Assembly (NCBI GenBank): GCA_005223375.1
Contig: RXOD01004420.1
Span: 1-22,579, forward strand
Source: Amoebophrya sp. AT5.2
Lineage: Eukaryota > Sar > Dinophyceae > Syndiniales > Amoebophryaceae
Direction of reading: 5' to 3'
Length of the DNA: 22,579 nt
A program made the translations under genes and the position numbers. The notes under the pieces are model-generated. The model saw only the letters and a list, made by a program, of their open reading frames with translations. It did not search any database and was not told where the DNA came from. This document shows, one piece after another, positions 1 through 13,609 of the stretch (positions are counted from its first letter, which is position 1; each line of letters starts with the position of its first letter).

Positions 1-2
1 CG

Positions 3-1757
3 AGCTGCAAAGACCGGCCGGGGTGGGTGCCTGGGGGCGGCAAGGTGAAGCCCGGTATGCGGCAGCTGGCGCTCGCGGACGTGGATCCAGTAAAGGCCAA
101 CGACCCGAACTCATTTGCCGCGCGAAAAGCGAGGCAACAGTGGGAGAAGTACCTGCAGCGGAAGGCGGAGCTACGCGCGAAGCAGCAACGGACGCGGCAG
201 AAGCTGACGCCCTTCGTCGAGCTGTGCCGCGGCGGGGAGGCGGAGGCGAAGGTGCTGTTTGGGGTCTCCGACGACTTGGAGGACGACGAGGTGCAGGACA
301 TTCGGAAGAAGGCCGAGGAGGGCGGGTTGGAGGAGGGCGGGTTGGCGGAGGAGGGTGGGGACGAAGACGATTTGGATTTTGGACGGGAAATCGAAATCGA
401 AAAGGACGAGCTGGAGCTAGAAGAGCCGGCGGTCGCGCGGAACCTGCCTGTATTCCAGTTCTACCCGGCGAACACGATGCCTCCACACGGTCGCGAGGGC
501 GACAATGATAACCAGCACGACCTGGAAAACGCGAAGGGGAAAATAGCTGACCACGTCGTCGTTGAAGCGTCGAGGATGTTGCAGCGCAGCGGCCGCGATC
601 CCTGGACCGGCCCCTCAGCATCTGTCGCGCAGTGCCGCGCGGGAGCGGAACACGTGAAGCCGAAGGTGGTCTCTCCGAGGTGCGAACTGACTCCAATCGC
701 GAAGAAGCAGTCCCTCCATGCTGGCAGTTCGGCTTCTCGCCGGCGGCGGTTTTGCGCGCGGTTGGTTGGCGTGTTTCGGCGGGCGTTACGCGTCCGGGGC
801 ATCGCAGGCGACCGCCCGACGAGCGATGAAGTGGACGCTATCCTGAAGAATGCCAGCACGCTGGCCGACGATGCAGACCTGCTTGCGGAGGTACGGTGTG
901 AACTGCTAAAAACCCGACTCCAAAAAAATCAGAACCACACGTCTGAGGACTCCGACTCGTGCTCGCAATCGACGTCGTCGATTTCGCTCATGTCCTCGGA
1001 GAAGAAAACTGAACGAAAACGAAAAGTGTTGTCCGAGAGGAGCAGTAACAGCTCCTCGTCGTCGAAAAATTCACCCTCGTCGTCGTCTTCGCGCTCGTCG
1101 ATATCGGAGGTGCTTAGCAGGAGTAAACTTGCACGCGCGCCCCACTTTGACCTGTTTCGGGGCGGCGCGATACCGCAACACAAGCACATTTTCGATCTCG
1201 TAGATCACGAAGTCGCCGGGGGAATGAGGGGGGCTCGCGGTAGTTTTGAGCCCACCACACGAAGGGCAACAGTAGCAAATGACATGACGCTGACGACCAC
1301 GAGGACAGAAGCAAACAATCGGGAGGTCGAAACGCCGTCTCTGTCCGAGTTCGCAGTACAGCTACGGCAGATCGAAGGCACGCACGCCATGCAAGCGCCG
1401 GATGACGACGAGATGATTCCACTTGCAGCCGCCAAGGAGGCAAACGCTGCAATAATACGGGCAAAGGGAGAGGGGGTGCGAAAAAAGGTTCGAGTGGTGC
1501 GCCACAAAAAGGAAGACGTGCACGAATCGCCCGGCAACGACACCGAGGAGGATACCAAAGCGAGAGAGGCCTACGCCAAGCATTTGCTAGCGAGCATGGC
1601 CGAAAACCCATTGGCAGATGAGGTTGGACAAGAGGCCGGGGCAAAGCCGACGAAGAAATTCGTGAAACGACTCGTGAAAAAGAAAGTGTCGTTAGAAAGC
1701 CGCGACGGAGACGAGGGGGCGCAGGCACAGGTACCTTTAGTATGTTGGAGTATATAG
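3..1757 (+). CDS. Hypothetical Ser-rich, charged protein, open to the left edge
   Basis: I do not recognise this gene. One frame stays open from the left edge to a TAG at 1755-1757, about 584 codons. The first in-frame ATG is at 57, but the 18 codons before it are also open, so the true start may lie outside the window. The N-terminal part is basic and predicted helical (around QQWEKYLQRKAEL). An acidic Glu/Asp/Gly block follows at about 300-425, then a Ser-rich block at about 940-1110. The C-terminus carries Lys/Arg clusters such as VRKKVRVV and KKFVKRLVKKK. The last nine codons may be intron: an in-phase AG/GTACCT donor lies at 1730/1731, matching other donors in this window. A TAG acceptor at 2117 would then join in frame to the next open frame. 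The long frame with biased codons supports a real gene. Function is unknown. Confidence 0.55.
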   Translation, partial: SCKDRPGWVPGGGKVKPGMRQLALADVDPVKANDPNSFAARKARQQWEKYLQRKAELRAKQQRTRQKLTPFVELCRGGEAEAKVLFGVSDDLEDDEVQDIRKKAEEGGLEEGGLAEEGGDEDDLDFGREIEIEKDELELEEPAVARNLPVFQFYPANTMPPHGREGDNDNQHDLENAKGKIADHVVVEASRMLQRSGRDPWTGPSASVAQCRAGAEHVKPKVVSPRCELTPIAKKQSLHAGSSASRRRRFCARLVGVFRRALRVRGIAGDRPTSDEVDAILKNASTLADDADLLAEVRCELLKTRLQKNQNHTSEDSDSCSQSTSSISLMSSEKKTERKRKVLSERSSNSSSSSKNSPSSSSSRSSISEVLSRSKLARAPHFDLFRGGAIPQHKHIFDLVDHEVAGGMRGARGSFEPTTRRATVANDMTLTTTRTEANNREVETPSLSEFAVQLRQIEGTHAMQAPDDDEMIPLAAAKEANAAIIRAKGEGVRKKVRVVRHKKEDVHESPGNDTEEDTKAREAYAKHLLASMAENPLADEVGQEAGAKPTKKFVKRLVKKKVSLESRDGDEGAQAQVPLVCWSI

Positions 1758-2165
1758 AAATAGAATCTGTGTGCGTATTTGGAGAAGGTTTCTCCTCAAG
1801 CCGCTCGGACGATAGAATGCTTCTTGGGCATTGATTTCTCGCACTGATCGGTTTTCTCTTCCGTCGACTCACTCATTCTGTTGTCGTGATCAAGTCACAG
1901 TGTCGGCAATGAATCGGCAAACAGGCAAGAATTTGAATTTCTGCCTTCTCCTTTAACGGGAGTGGCGTAGAAGCTCGAAAAAAAGTTTAACCTACTACTG
2001 AGGTAGCATGGGGACTCAAAACCAAAACAAAGGCTTCGTGAAGCCCAAGCCTAAGTGCAAAGTGAAGTTCTACGTGGCCAAACGACAACCACACAGGAAA
2101 CATTCAACCCCACCTAGGAAAAGAGTAAATTAATTAGATCGGTTGCAGTATTTAAAATACTCCGC
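1758..2165. other. Spacer or possible intron
   Basis: This stretch is AT-rich. It contains a short ATG-initiated frame at 2008-2133 (41 codons, very basic, starting MGTQNQNKGF) in a fair start context (gtagcATGG). Nothing supports it as a gene beyond being open. If the donor at 1731 is used, most of this stretch (1731-2117) would be an intron of 387 bp, longer than the others seen here. Confidence 0.3.
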
Positions 2166-2456
2166 ATGATGATCCTAGAAGAGGTGCTCCGTCTATGGGC
2201 GGATTTGGATGACATAACTTTTTTCATGTCTGAGGAGGGTGAATTCTACCGCTACCTGTTGATTCTGAGCATTGGCATTTGCGTATTTTTCATTATGGCG
2301 CGCACCTCGTCACGTAACGTCCTGGTAGGTAGCGACGGGTTGCCGCGTGGGCCTGCTGGCGGTCGTGGATTAAGTCGTACAACCGGAAAATCGCTCCGTG
2401 CAAAGAGTCCGGCCAGCCCGATGAAACGGGTGAATAAAGCAAAAGGGCGGAAGTAG
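2166..2456 (+). CDS. Small single-pass membrane protein, or last exon of the preceding gene
   Basis: This is a 96-codon frame starting ATG ATG. The N-terminal 20 or so residues are acidic. A predicted membrane segment follows at about residues 28-44 (YRYLLILSIGICVFFIM). The tail is basic and Gly/Pro/Ser-rich and ends in Lys/Arg (KRVNKAKGRK), which suggests a short luminal or outer N-terminus and a positive cytosolic tail. I recognise no family. The same frame is open back to 2118, just after a TAG acceptor. It would join in phase to the donor at 1730/1731, so it could be a membrane-anchoring C-terminal exon of the preceding Ser-rich gene instead of a separate gene. All other introns placed here end in CAG, which argues mildly against that join. 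Confidence 0.4.
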   Translation: MMILEEVLRLWADLDDITFFMSEEGEFYRYLLILSIGICVFFIMARTSSRNVLVGSDGLPRGPAGGRGLSRTTGKSLRAKSPASPMKRVNKAKGRK

Positions 2457-2616
2457 TCGGAAAAATAAGTACACATAAATCGAAACTCTTCATTCTTACA
2501 ATACTCAGCGGCCACCGGCGGCGGCCTCGTCTTCCAAGGGCGGCTCTTCCCTTCAACGAGCTGCCGGCGGCGGTTCTCCTCTGCTGCCCTCTGCCGGGGC
2601 AATCACGTCACCCACC

Positions 2617-3587
2617 ATGATCCTACCCCCTTCGCCTGCTCCAGCGGGAGCTACTACCTACAACGACATCCTGGGCGACGATACGGCAGCAAACGCGTTC
2701 GAGTTTCTGATGGCGCCCGAGCTGGTGGACGCGCCGGGGTCCGGCGCCGAGAAGGTCCCTTTGACCGGGGTCGAGGCGGAGCTGTACCGGTTGAGCGGTG
2801 CGGAGTATTGTGTATCCAGCGGAGATTTGACGCTGCCGAAAGACGGCCTGAAGCACCAGGAGATGCCGCCGTCACCGGAGTCCTTCGCGAAGAAGGAGGC
2901 GCCACGCAGCGTCAGCCTAATGGAAGCCGAGGAGGAGGAGCGGTACGGTCTTACATAGGCTATGTTTTTACATAATTAATGTATACGGGGTCGTCGGGGG
3001 GGGCAGGAGAACCAGGAGTCTGATACATAAAGAGTCGCTCGATGGTGCCATTGGGGTCACCTTGGTATTACAGGATGATCTCTTTGGAATGAAAAATTTG
3101 GAACAACGACTATAGCTAACAAACAACAAACTACAGGCTTGAGAGCGCGCGCGCGTACGCGGCTTTTCTCGCCGGACAGAGATTTGACTACGAGCACAGT
3201 TCTACGGATTTGACGCTGTTGCTGGGTGCGAATCCGCCCATCTTCCGGAAGCGACTACCGCTCCCCGGGAATGCTCCGAGGTGGGTGCCCGGCCGTTCTG
3301 CGTTAGACGACTTTGTGGTCGCGCGGAACCGCTGCATGGAAAAGCTTGCGAGGGACGCAGAGACCGGGCGTAACAATAGTGGAACGAGAGCAAGTAGTGC
3401 AAGCAGGCGGATGCTGTCTGCTACTTCCGCGCACACGAACTACGTTTCCGCGCGAGAAACCGCCAGCGGGGCGGAGTTCATTCCCATCCAGCAGTTACTG
3501 GAGCAACGGGTGCCGGCATCGGGACGCGTCCCCTTCAAAAAACTCATCTTCAGGGATGAAACGGACGACGCGAGGAGCGATGACTAG
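2617..3587 (+). CDS. Hypothetical protein, two exons
   Basis: Exons are 2617-2942 and 3137-3587, giving 258 aa. The start ATG has a strong context (cacccaccATGa). The 194-bp intron begins GTACGG and ends ACTACAG. It splits an Arg codon (CG + G), and the second exon reads on in frame as LESARAYAAFLAGQRFDYE, which supports the splice. The first half is Ala/Glu-rich, with an acidic EEEE stretch near the junction that looks like the start of a helix. The second half has a Pro-rich segment (around RKRLPLPGNAPRW) and a polar Ser/Thr/Ala linker, and ends acidic (DETDDARSDD). I recognise no domain, membrane segment or signal peptide. Function is unknown. The frame upstream of the ATG is open back to about 2480, but no in-frame ATG lies there. 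Confidence 0.6.
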
Positions 3588-3892
3588 CTTCCACTGCTAC
3601 TGCGACGTCCACTTCTATCTATAATTTCAAAGTCAATATACGCATACCACTACCACAAAAAGACGAAATTCACACTGATGTCAGCCTTAATCCATCAGCC
3701 TCAGTTTCTTGTTGCATCTTTATAGAGTTTGCCATAGAGAAGAAGTAGAAATGGTCCTTGTATATTTATTTGTTGTGTGATGACTTATCCTTTTGCATTT
3801 TAATTTTATCTAGCTATGTCATGCTTTCGCGATGCAAGTACTGTCAGATCATTTAGTTTTGCTTTTGTTTTACGTGCACGTCCACGTGCAGC

Positions 3893-3985
3893 CATAGATC
3901 TGCGACCATGCGCAGAATAACTATCGTTCCGAGGTACAGGCTAGCACCGAGGCACCACAATCGTTTTCATAGATCTGCGATCATG
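3893..3985 (+). repeat. 18-bp direct repeat pair
   Basis: catagatctgcgaccatg at 3893-3910 recurs at 3968-3985 with one change (C to T). The copies are 75 bp apart start to start. They lie just upstream of the foldback cluster. No function is evident. Confidence 0.6.
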
Positions 3986-4100
3986 AGTGAACCATAAAAA
4001 AGAGTCTGAATACAGCCAGACTTTCGGATTTACGATCGGAGCGATCCGCGGTTGCCGCACAGGAAACTGTATGAAAGATTTTGGAGATGAATATGTTTTG

Positions 4101-4360
4101 GCTAGGGCGCACAGGGAGTTGGCACATACATCTCCAGGGTGCACATACTCGCTGATGTTGGCTACGATACTGAAAGGGTGAGTTGGCAGGGTGTACTGCT
4201 AGGAGATGATCGTAGGCAACATCAGCGAGTATGTGCTACAGTACACCCTGGAGATGATCGTAGGGTATACATGGCTAGGGTGCACCCTTTCAGTATCGTA
4301 GCCAACATCAGCTAGGGTGTACGATACTCGCTGATGTTGGCTACGATACTGAAAGGGTGA
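4101..4360. repeat. Foldback cluster of mixed direct and inverted repeats
   Basis: A 37-bp unit (centre gctgatgttggctacgatac) occurs identically at 4145-4181 and 4324-4360. A 30-bp inverted copy sits at 4283-4312. A second inverted copy at 4212-4236 pairs with 4141-4165 with one mismatch. Two smaller inverted pairs are nested within: 4129-4141 with 4244-4256 (catctccagggtg / caccctggagatg), and 4187-4198 with 4239-4250 (cagggtgtactg / cagtacaccctg). A short motif, gctagggYGYAC, occurs at 4101, 4274 and 4311. Single strands could fold into alternative long hairpins. This could be a MITE-like or foldback element remnant or a local inverted duplication. No coding capacity or clear target-site duplication is visible. 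Confidence 0.85.
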
Positions 4361-4404
4361 CCACAAAACAGTCGAAGCCCTGGGTTGTCTGCAGCTCTGG
4401 CTTC

Positions 4405-4424
4405 GCTATGCCAGTGGGCATAGC
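4405..4424. repeat. Perfect 8-bp-arm hairpin
   Basis: gctatgcc and ggcatagc flank a 4-base loop (agtg). The hairpin lies 170 bp upstream of the CRY-DASH start codon. A structural or regulatory role is possible, but nothing shows it. Confidence 0.5.
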
Positions 4425-4595
4425 CTCGGTGGAAGATGGATTGATTTGTTCGAACACGACAATGCGGCTATTGTATTCGTGAAACGACGTGTTTCTGATG
4501 CAGACTAAAACTTAGTTTCCTGGTCCGGGCGGTTTCTACTTCCACCAACACTTTTTTTTCTATAGCGATTCTGTTCGCACCGTTTCTTGGAGACA

Positions 4596-6974
4596 ATGCC
4601 CCCGCGCGGCGCGCGATGGCGCAAGAAGGAAGCGGGCAAGGAGGAGGAAGGAACTGTGAAACAGCAGTACGCCGCAGAGGAGCAGAAGTACTTCTCCCCG
4701 TCAAGCCGGGCGCGACACCAACAACCCACACAGCTGCAGGAGCAGGCAGCGGTCGACGTCGCGGTCGTTTGGCACAAGTGGAACGACCTGCGGCTGCAGG
4801 ATCACGAACCGGCCTACCACGCGCACGAGAAAGGACCGGTTGCAGGCGCTAAGCGCTACTTCGACCACGTGCTGCACGTGCACCTGATCGAGGCGAGGCT
4901 TCTCCAGGGGGGCAGCAGGGTCGGGAAACTGCCACGGTGCGCGCCGCTGCGGGCCAGGTTCTGGCTGCAGAGCGTTTTGGACCTGGAACGGACGCTGGCT
5001 GCGTCGTCCCAGAGGCTGGTCGTGCGTGTGATCGAGGAGGACGTCGTGGAGGAGTTTTTTCGCCCCCTAGCGCTCGAGGGGTCGTGTGCCGCGGGTTCTG
5101 CGTCGGGCAGGAGTTCTGGTGACGGAGAGGACGTTGGTCGCGTCGTCGATGTCCGGTGGCACGTCTGCGCACACGAGGAGTTCTGTTGGGAGGAGCAAGA
5201 GACGGAAAGAAGAGTTGCGGAGTTCGCGTCAACGCAGGGGTCGCGATGTTCATTCCGCAGGTTCTGGGGTTCGCAGACCGTGCACCACAAGGACGACCTG
5301 CCCTTTCCACAGGGGGCGTTCCCGGAGAACAAGGGAGACTACAATCGCGCCGCAAAAAAGTGCCCCGTGCGCGAGCCGCTGGTCCTTGGGAGGTTACGAA
5401 GCTTTCCGCAGTTTCTGGCGGGCTACTTGGAGAAAACGAGTTTAGACGTGAAGTCGTTCTTCCACGATGTCCTACTGTCGGAGGCAGGCCTCGCGACTTG
5501 GTGGGCGAAGGCCTTTCCCGGATTAGAGGGCGCAGCCGCACCAACCGAAATTATGACGCGCATGAAGATCAAGAACACTCCGGCAGATGAAAACGCCGCC
5601 GAAGTAGCTCGTCACCCGCACGAGCCTCCCGCATACGCGTTGGAAAATGGGTTCGAACACGTGTGGCGTGGCGGTGAGACCGCCGCGGCGGAGTATTTAA
5701 AGCAGTTTTTCGCCAGCCCGGAGAAGCTGTGGAACTATCGAGGCGCCACCGAGTCGTTCGCCAGCGGCGCGGCAGCGAATCCCGTGCTGAGTGGCACGCG
5801 CTTCTCCCCCTGGCTCGCGTTTGGAAACGTTACCGCGCGGCAGATACTCCACCACGCCCGGCGCTGCGAGACAAATCACGGAAAGAAATCCTCCGGAAAG
5901 GGTTTGGGCAAAATCGGATCCACTGGGCAAAGACTGCACACGGAACTGAACTTCCGCGACTTCCTGCGGTTTTCCGCCTATTTTTCCTGGGGCAAAAAGC
6001 TGTTTCTGCGCGGCGGACCCTTCTCGTTGAAGGGTGGGGACGTGCCGTGGGCGACCCCATCCGACTTCCGCGACGACAAGGGGGCCGCGGTCCGACAGTC
6101 GTTCCGCAGGTGGCAGCTCGGGCAGACGGGGTTTCCCTTCGTGGACGCCGGCATGCGGGAGCTGCTGCAAACCGGATACCTGTCGCACCTGCACCGCCAG
6201 TGCTGCGCGAGCTTTTTGGTGCGCGACCTGGACATCGACTGGCGGTGGGGCGCAGAATGGTTCGAGGCCACTCTGATCGACTACACCCCGGACGCCAACT
6301 GGGGAAATTGGGCGTACCGGATTCTCCCCCGACCCTGCTTGATTCCGAACCGAAACAAATTCGTCGCAGCGGTGGGGAGGGGAACGGCCGAAACAAAGAA
6401 GACGAACACATCAAGGCACCTCTCCACGCTCGAGTGCGTGGCGTGGCCGTTGGTGCACGATCCGCAATTTACACACACGCTACACTGGGTCCCGGAACTG
6501 CGGAAAGTGCAGAGGAAGTACGGGCCCAACGTCGCGCGCGAACCCTGGATGCGGCGGCGCGCGGCGAATGTGAGTGATCTCCGTGCCTGTTTCGCAGAGC
6601 CGTACCTGTTCGAAAAGGCGATTGGCGGTTGCGGCAGGAAGATCGACATTCGGCCGTTCAAAGACAGTCCTCTTTGGTTCTGCGCTGCGAACCGTACAAA
6701 CTGGGATTACGAGTACTGGTGGCTCCCGAGGAAAGCATGGGTCGTCGAGAAACTTGACGTTGAGCGTGAGTCTCAGGCGTCTCGTCCTGGTGGTAAAATT
6801 GAAAAGGGCAAACCCAGTAGTCTAGAAGACGCAGACATTGAAATAGGACTAGGAGGCTTAGACTTTGAGGAGGAAGACCACTACCCGCTCCACCCGCTAG
6901 TGGACCCAGTGTCCATGGGCGCCGTCACGACCATCAGTCTGCCAGTGAACGAAGCCGATCACGTTTGGTTCTGA
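4596..6974 (+). CDS. CRY-DASH-like cryptochrome/photolyase, single exon
   Basis: This 792-aa frame starts at the first in-frame ATG. Such proteins bind FAD and usually an antenna cofactor, and act as blue-light receptors or photolyases on single-stranded or looped DNA. The photolyase N-terminal domain shows NDLRLQDHEP (residues 63-72) and a LRARFWLQSVLDL stretch. FWGSQTVHHKDDLPF and a later VREPL match CRY-DASH landmarks (family: FWGSTLYHLDDLPF). The FAD domain shows RFSPWLAFGN, FRDFLRF, TGFPFVDAGMREL (from residue 511), RQCCASFLVRDLDIDWRWGA and NWGNW (568-572). The protein is longer than the usual 500-600 aa because of linkers and a roughly 120-aa C-terminal tail rich in Glu, Asp and Gly. 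Two departures stand out. The Trp of the usual LWRDF is replaced (NFRDF). After GNWAY, 15 extra residues (575-589) precede VAAVG, and the usual GNDPREDR segment is not recognisable. Flavin binding looks likely; catalytic activity is uncertain. Confidence 0.9.
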   Translation: MPPRGARWRKKEAGKEEEGTVKQQYAAEEQKYFSPSSRARHQQPTQLQEQAAVDVAVVWHKWNDLRLQDHEPAYHAHEKGPVAGAKRYFDHVLHVHLIEARLLQGGSRVGKLPRCAPLRARFWLQSVLDLERTLAASSQRLVVRVIEEDVVEEFFRPLALEGSCAAGSASGRSSGDGEDVGRVVDVRWHVCAHEEFCWEEQETERRVAEFASTQGSRCSFRRFWGSQTVHHKDDLPFPQGAFPENKGDYNRAAKKCPVREPLVLGRLRSFPQFLAGYLEKTSLDVKSFFHDVLLSEAGLATWWAKAFPGLEGAAAPTEIMTRMKIKNTPADENAAEVARHPHEPPAYALENGFEHVWRGGETAAAEYLKQFFASPEKLWNYRGATESFASGAAANPVLSGTRFSPWLAFGNVTARQILHHARRCETNHGKKSSGKGLGKIGSTGQRLHTELNFRDFLRFSAYFSWGKKLFLRGGPFSLKGGDVPWATPSDFRDDKGAAVRQSFRRWQLGQTGFPFVDAGMRELLQTGYLSHLHRQCCASFLVRDLDIDWRWGAEWFEATLIDYTPDANWGNWAYRILPRPCLIPNRNKFVAAVGRGTAETKKTNTSRHLSTLECVAWPLVHDPQFTHTLHWVPELRKVQRKYGPNVAREPWMRRRAANVSDLRACFAEPYLFEKAIGGCGRKIDIRPFKDSPLWFCAANRTNWDYEYWWLPRKAWVVEKLDVERESQASRPGGKIEKGKPSSLEDADIEIGLGGLDFEEEDHYPLHPLVDPVSMGAVTTISLPVNEADHVWF

Positions 6975-11058
<4,084 letters not shown>

Positions 11059-13609
11059 AGGAGAGGTCTTTTTTCTCATAGAATGAACGAAAACTGTAAG
11101 GACGAGGAGCGGCGCGAGTAGCGTTTTTTTATCTATCAGGAACGAGGCTCGCCAACCTTCATGCGCCGTGTTTTCGTGAGGAAGAAAGCACGTTGTCCTT
11201 TCTGGGAAAAGATCGCTGATGAGAAATCTCGATCGTCACCGCTGTAGTACTGAGTTGACATGAAGTCCGCCTCTCTGAAGAATAGAGCCCTGCCTACCGA
11301 TACAGAAGATGAAGTACCCAAGCAACAAACAGGAATCTAGGTACTTGGAAGTATTCGTTTGTGAGTGGTCATCTCGCGTGGAAGAGGTGCCGAAAGTAGG
11401 CCTCCGAAATGCTGCGGGCAAAGCAGACCGAGCAATTCGTTTTGAAGCCGCTATCCTCGACCGCCGACCAACTCTGTGCACGACCATAAAAGCTTTCGAC
11501 TCAAGTACTTGATTGCAGAAGCGCAAAGTGCTCGAACGAAAACTCAATCTGAGAAGATAAAAATGTTGGCAATGTAGGAGGAAACGCAGTGCTTCTACCA
11601 TCTCGCAGAAAAAGTTCGACTATGGCCAGGTCTGCTCTCTACTCAATGTTATCGTAGCTACAACTTCTTTCCGCATCCGTACCTGCGACGAAGCTAGCAG
11701 TAACACAGTAGGGCGCTCCTGCTAACAGATGGACCTTAGCGTAACCCCCACTACCAGCAAATGTTTTGTTGAAATTACATTTTCGGGAAAATTTTCAATT
11801 TACCGGGACGGGAAGAAGAACAAGAGCTAGTCAGACGAACTGTTTTACGCAGGGACTACAGTTCGGGATCGGGAGCTCTCATTGTCACGTAGAAGATGAT
11901 AGCAGGTGCCTAGAAGCAATGAGCGTAGTTCCGAGTAGGCGACGAGTTGTATTCTTCCCACTGCTTGCCCTTCCGGATCCGAATCCTTCCGGTAGCGGTT
12001 GCGCACACCACGCAAGGTAGGCATGGGGAAATATTTTCAGCCCGCACGACTTCTCGGATGTTTCTACGATCGAAGCCAGAACCTGATCGCAGCAGTGTGA
12101 ATCAGATTCGCGTGACAGGGGGCCATTAAGTACTTTTAGGCTATACGAAAGAATTTTTTAGTTTTACAGGCGCAGAGCTTGCCTCTGTCTTCCAGGGCTC
12201 GCTCCGGCGCAGCAAAGTGTTTCTTTTATGAGTTTATCCATCGCGTTCACGCAAAACAACCCATGATTTCAGATTACTTTGGAAATCCTGAACTAGTAAA
12301 GAACTATCCATGCGCTTGCGCACCGAAGTACTTGCTTGGAACCGCAGCTGCCCACTGATTGTACCTCGCCGAAACTTACTCCCTTCGTTCTCTGCGCGGC
12401 ATCAGGGGGCGTGAAAAGTAGGTGCGACATTTCAGCCATACCAGTTGGAGTTTGTACGATTCCGATTTAGACTCAAATGAACCCTATATAACGACGAGAA
12501 CCGAAGGCGCGACCAGAGGTAAGGTACGAAGTACGAAACTCAGCTAGAAGCCCATTTGATTTCTGATCACATATTAACTGACGAATCTGATAAGGGCATA
12601 GCTCCGCTTATGATGAACAATTTATTGTCTGCTGCCGCTCATTCATACATTTTTTACTCGAAGAGCTGTGATGATTTTTGGGTAGAAGAGCCGTGAATAG
12701 ACAGGTTGAGATGAAATTGTTATCTAGGAAAATTGTCAATGTTATTCATCATTCGTTGTATGAGACTCAGACCAGGCTTGGTCGTAGCGCTCGGATCCAC
12801 ACACCTATTTTCCATCGAGTTTCACTTCCTTCACAATACTGACGGCGTCGAAAAACTACCGATTGATGCAAAGATTGTTTCACGAAGCAAGCAGGGAAGC
12901 AAGCAGGGTGTCAATGTGAGATTTTCGGCTGCGTTGTGGTAAGAAACCTAGGTACCTTTTTGTTGAAGTTGATGACTCACGGTGGAAAAGGCAAATAATC
13001 GCGTCGCGAGGCCGGGCATTTGCAACGCCCTCGTCGTGGCACGGGAAAAACCAAGTGACACCATGCTGCGTGGCGGTTGTGTTTGGCTACTCTTGCCTGT
13101 CGCAGCCTTCGTGGAAGAATCCATCCTGGTAGGTCGTTGTTGCGTCTTGATGCCACGACGTGGTAAATTGTCACGATGAATTTCCTTCGTGAACGTTGCG
13201 AGGCAGATCTAGTGAGACATATCTTTCTAGTGCCGTGATCGTGAAATTGGACTCAGCCCCAGGATCGCAATCTGAAAATCAAACCTCTGATGCATTTCTG
13301 TGATCTCGTCTCCAGTCTTTGCGACCACCGTGTCCGGCTCGTGTTTGATCATCTATGCAGAGCTTTGATTCTTTTGTGTTTGCAGACGAACATGTGTGAA
13401 CTGAGATATTAGAATAGAGTCCGAGGACATCCTACTCCTCTCGTTTCGATTCGTGTAGCACCTCCCGCGGCAGGGTAGCAAAAAAATTGGTCGTCGAGGC
13501 CCCTGGAGGAAACCGGCAACACCCAGTAGTAAGTTCGTTGGATAGCTAGCTACGCCTCAATAGCCTTCGGAGCGGGACGGCCGGAAGGCAACGGGTGGCC
13601 GGCGCGAAA
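11059..13609. other. 2.5-kb gene-poor gap
   Basis: No frame longer than about 120 codons occurs on either strand, and the short ones (for example minus 11236-11601, plus 12733-12942, plus 12982-13179) match no family I recognise. Base composition is closer to the introns and spacers than to the exons. It contains a perfect 12-bp tandem pair (12884-12907) and a 10-bp inverted pair cgtcgtggca/tgccacgacg near 13032 and 13150. The final part presumably includes the promoter and leader of EMC2. An unrecognised non-coding RNA or small multi-exon gene cannot be excluded by eye. Confidence 0.55.
12884..12907 (+). repeat. 12-bp tandem duplication
   Basis: gaagcaagcagg occurs twice, head to tail, with no mismatches. 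It lies in the gene-poor gap. It is probably a small replication-slippage duplication. Confidence 0.7.

Larger units (their letters stand above)
3588..4595. other. Intergenic region with repeats, no gene seen
   Basis: No convincing reading frame was found on either strand across this 1-kb stretch. The first half is AT-rich. It holds an 18-bp direct repeat (3893 and 3968), a compact inverted repeat tgcacgt-cc-acgtgca near 3875-3890, a foldback repeat cluster (4101-4360) and a short perfect hairpin (4405-4424). The last 170 bp lead into the CRY-DASH gene and presumably include its promoter and 5' leader, but no recognisable promoter motif stands out. Confidence 0.6.

Noticed and set aside
461..859. 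132-codon minus-strand frame inside the Ser-rich gene
   Set aside because: It is antisense to a much longer open frame with coding-like composition and resembles no family.
2008..2133. 41-codon ATG frame with basic composition
   Set aside because: It is too short to support without transcripts and may lie inside an intron. It is described under the spacer instead.
3987..4181. 64-codon frame starting with GTG next to the foldback cluster
   Set aside because: It has no ATG start, runs into the repeat and shows no family similarity.
4849..5544. 231-codon minus-strand frame opposite the CRY-DASH gene
   Set aside because: It is an antisense shadow of GC-rich coding sequence. The plus frame carries the conserved photolyase motifs.
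6305..6360. Possible 56-nt GT-AG intron in the CRY-DASH gene
   Set aside because: Its removal would shift the frame away from the downstream HWVPEL motif.
11236..11601. 121-codon minus-strand ATG frame in the gene-poor gap
   Set aside because: Its codon use is unlike the real exons, it has no recognised motif, and a chance frame of this size is expected in 2.5 kb.
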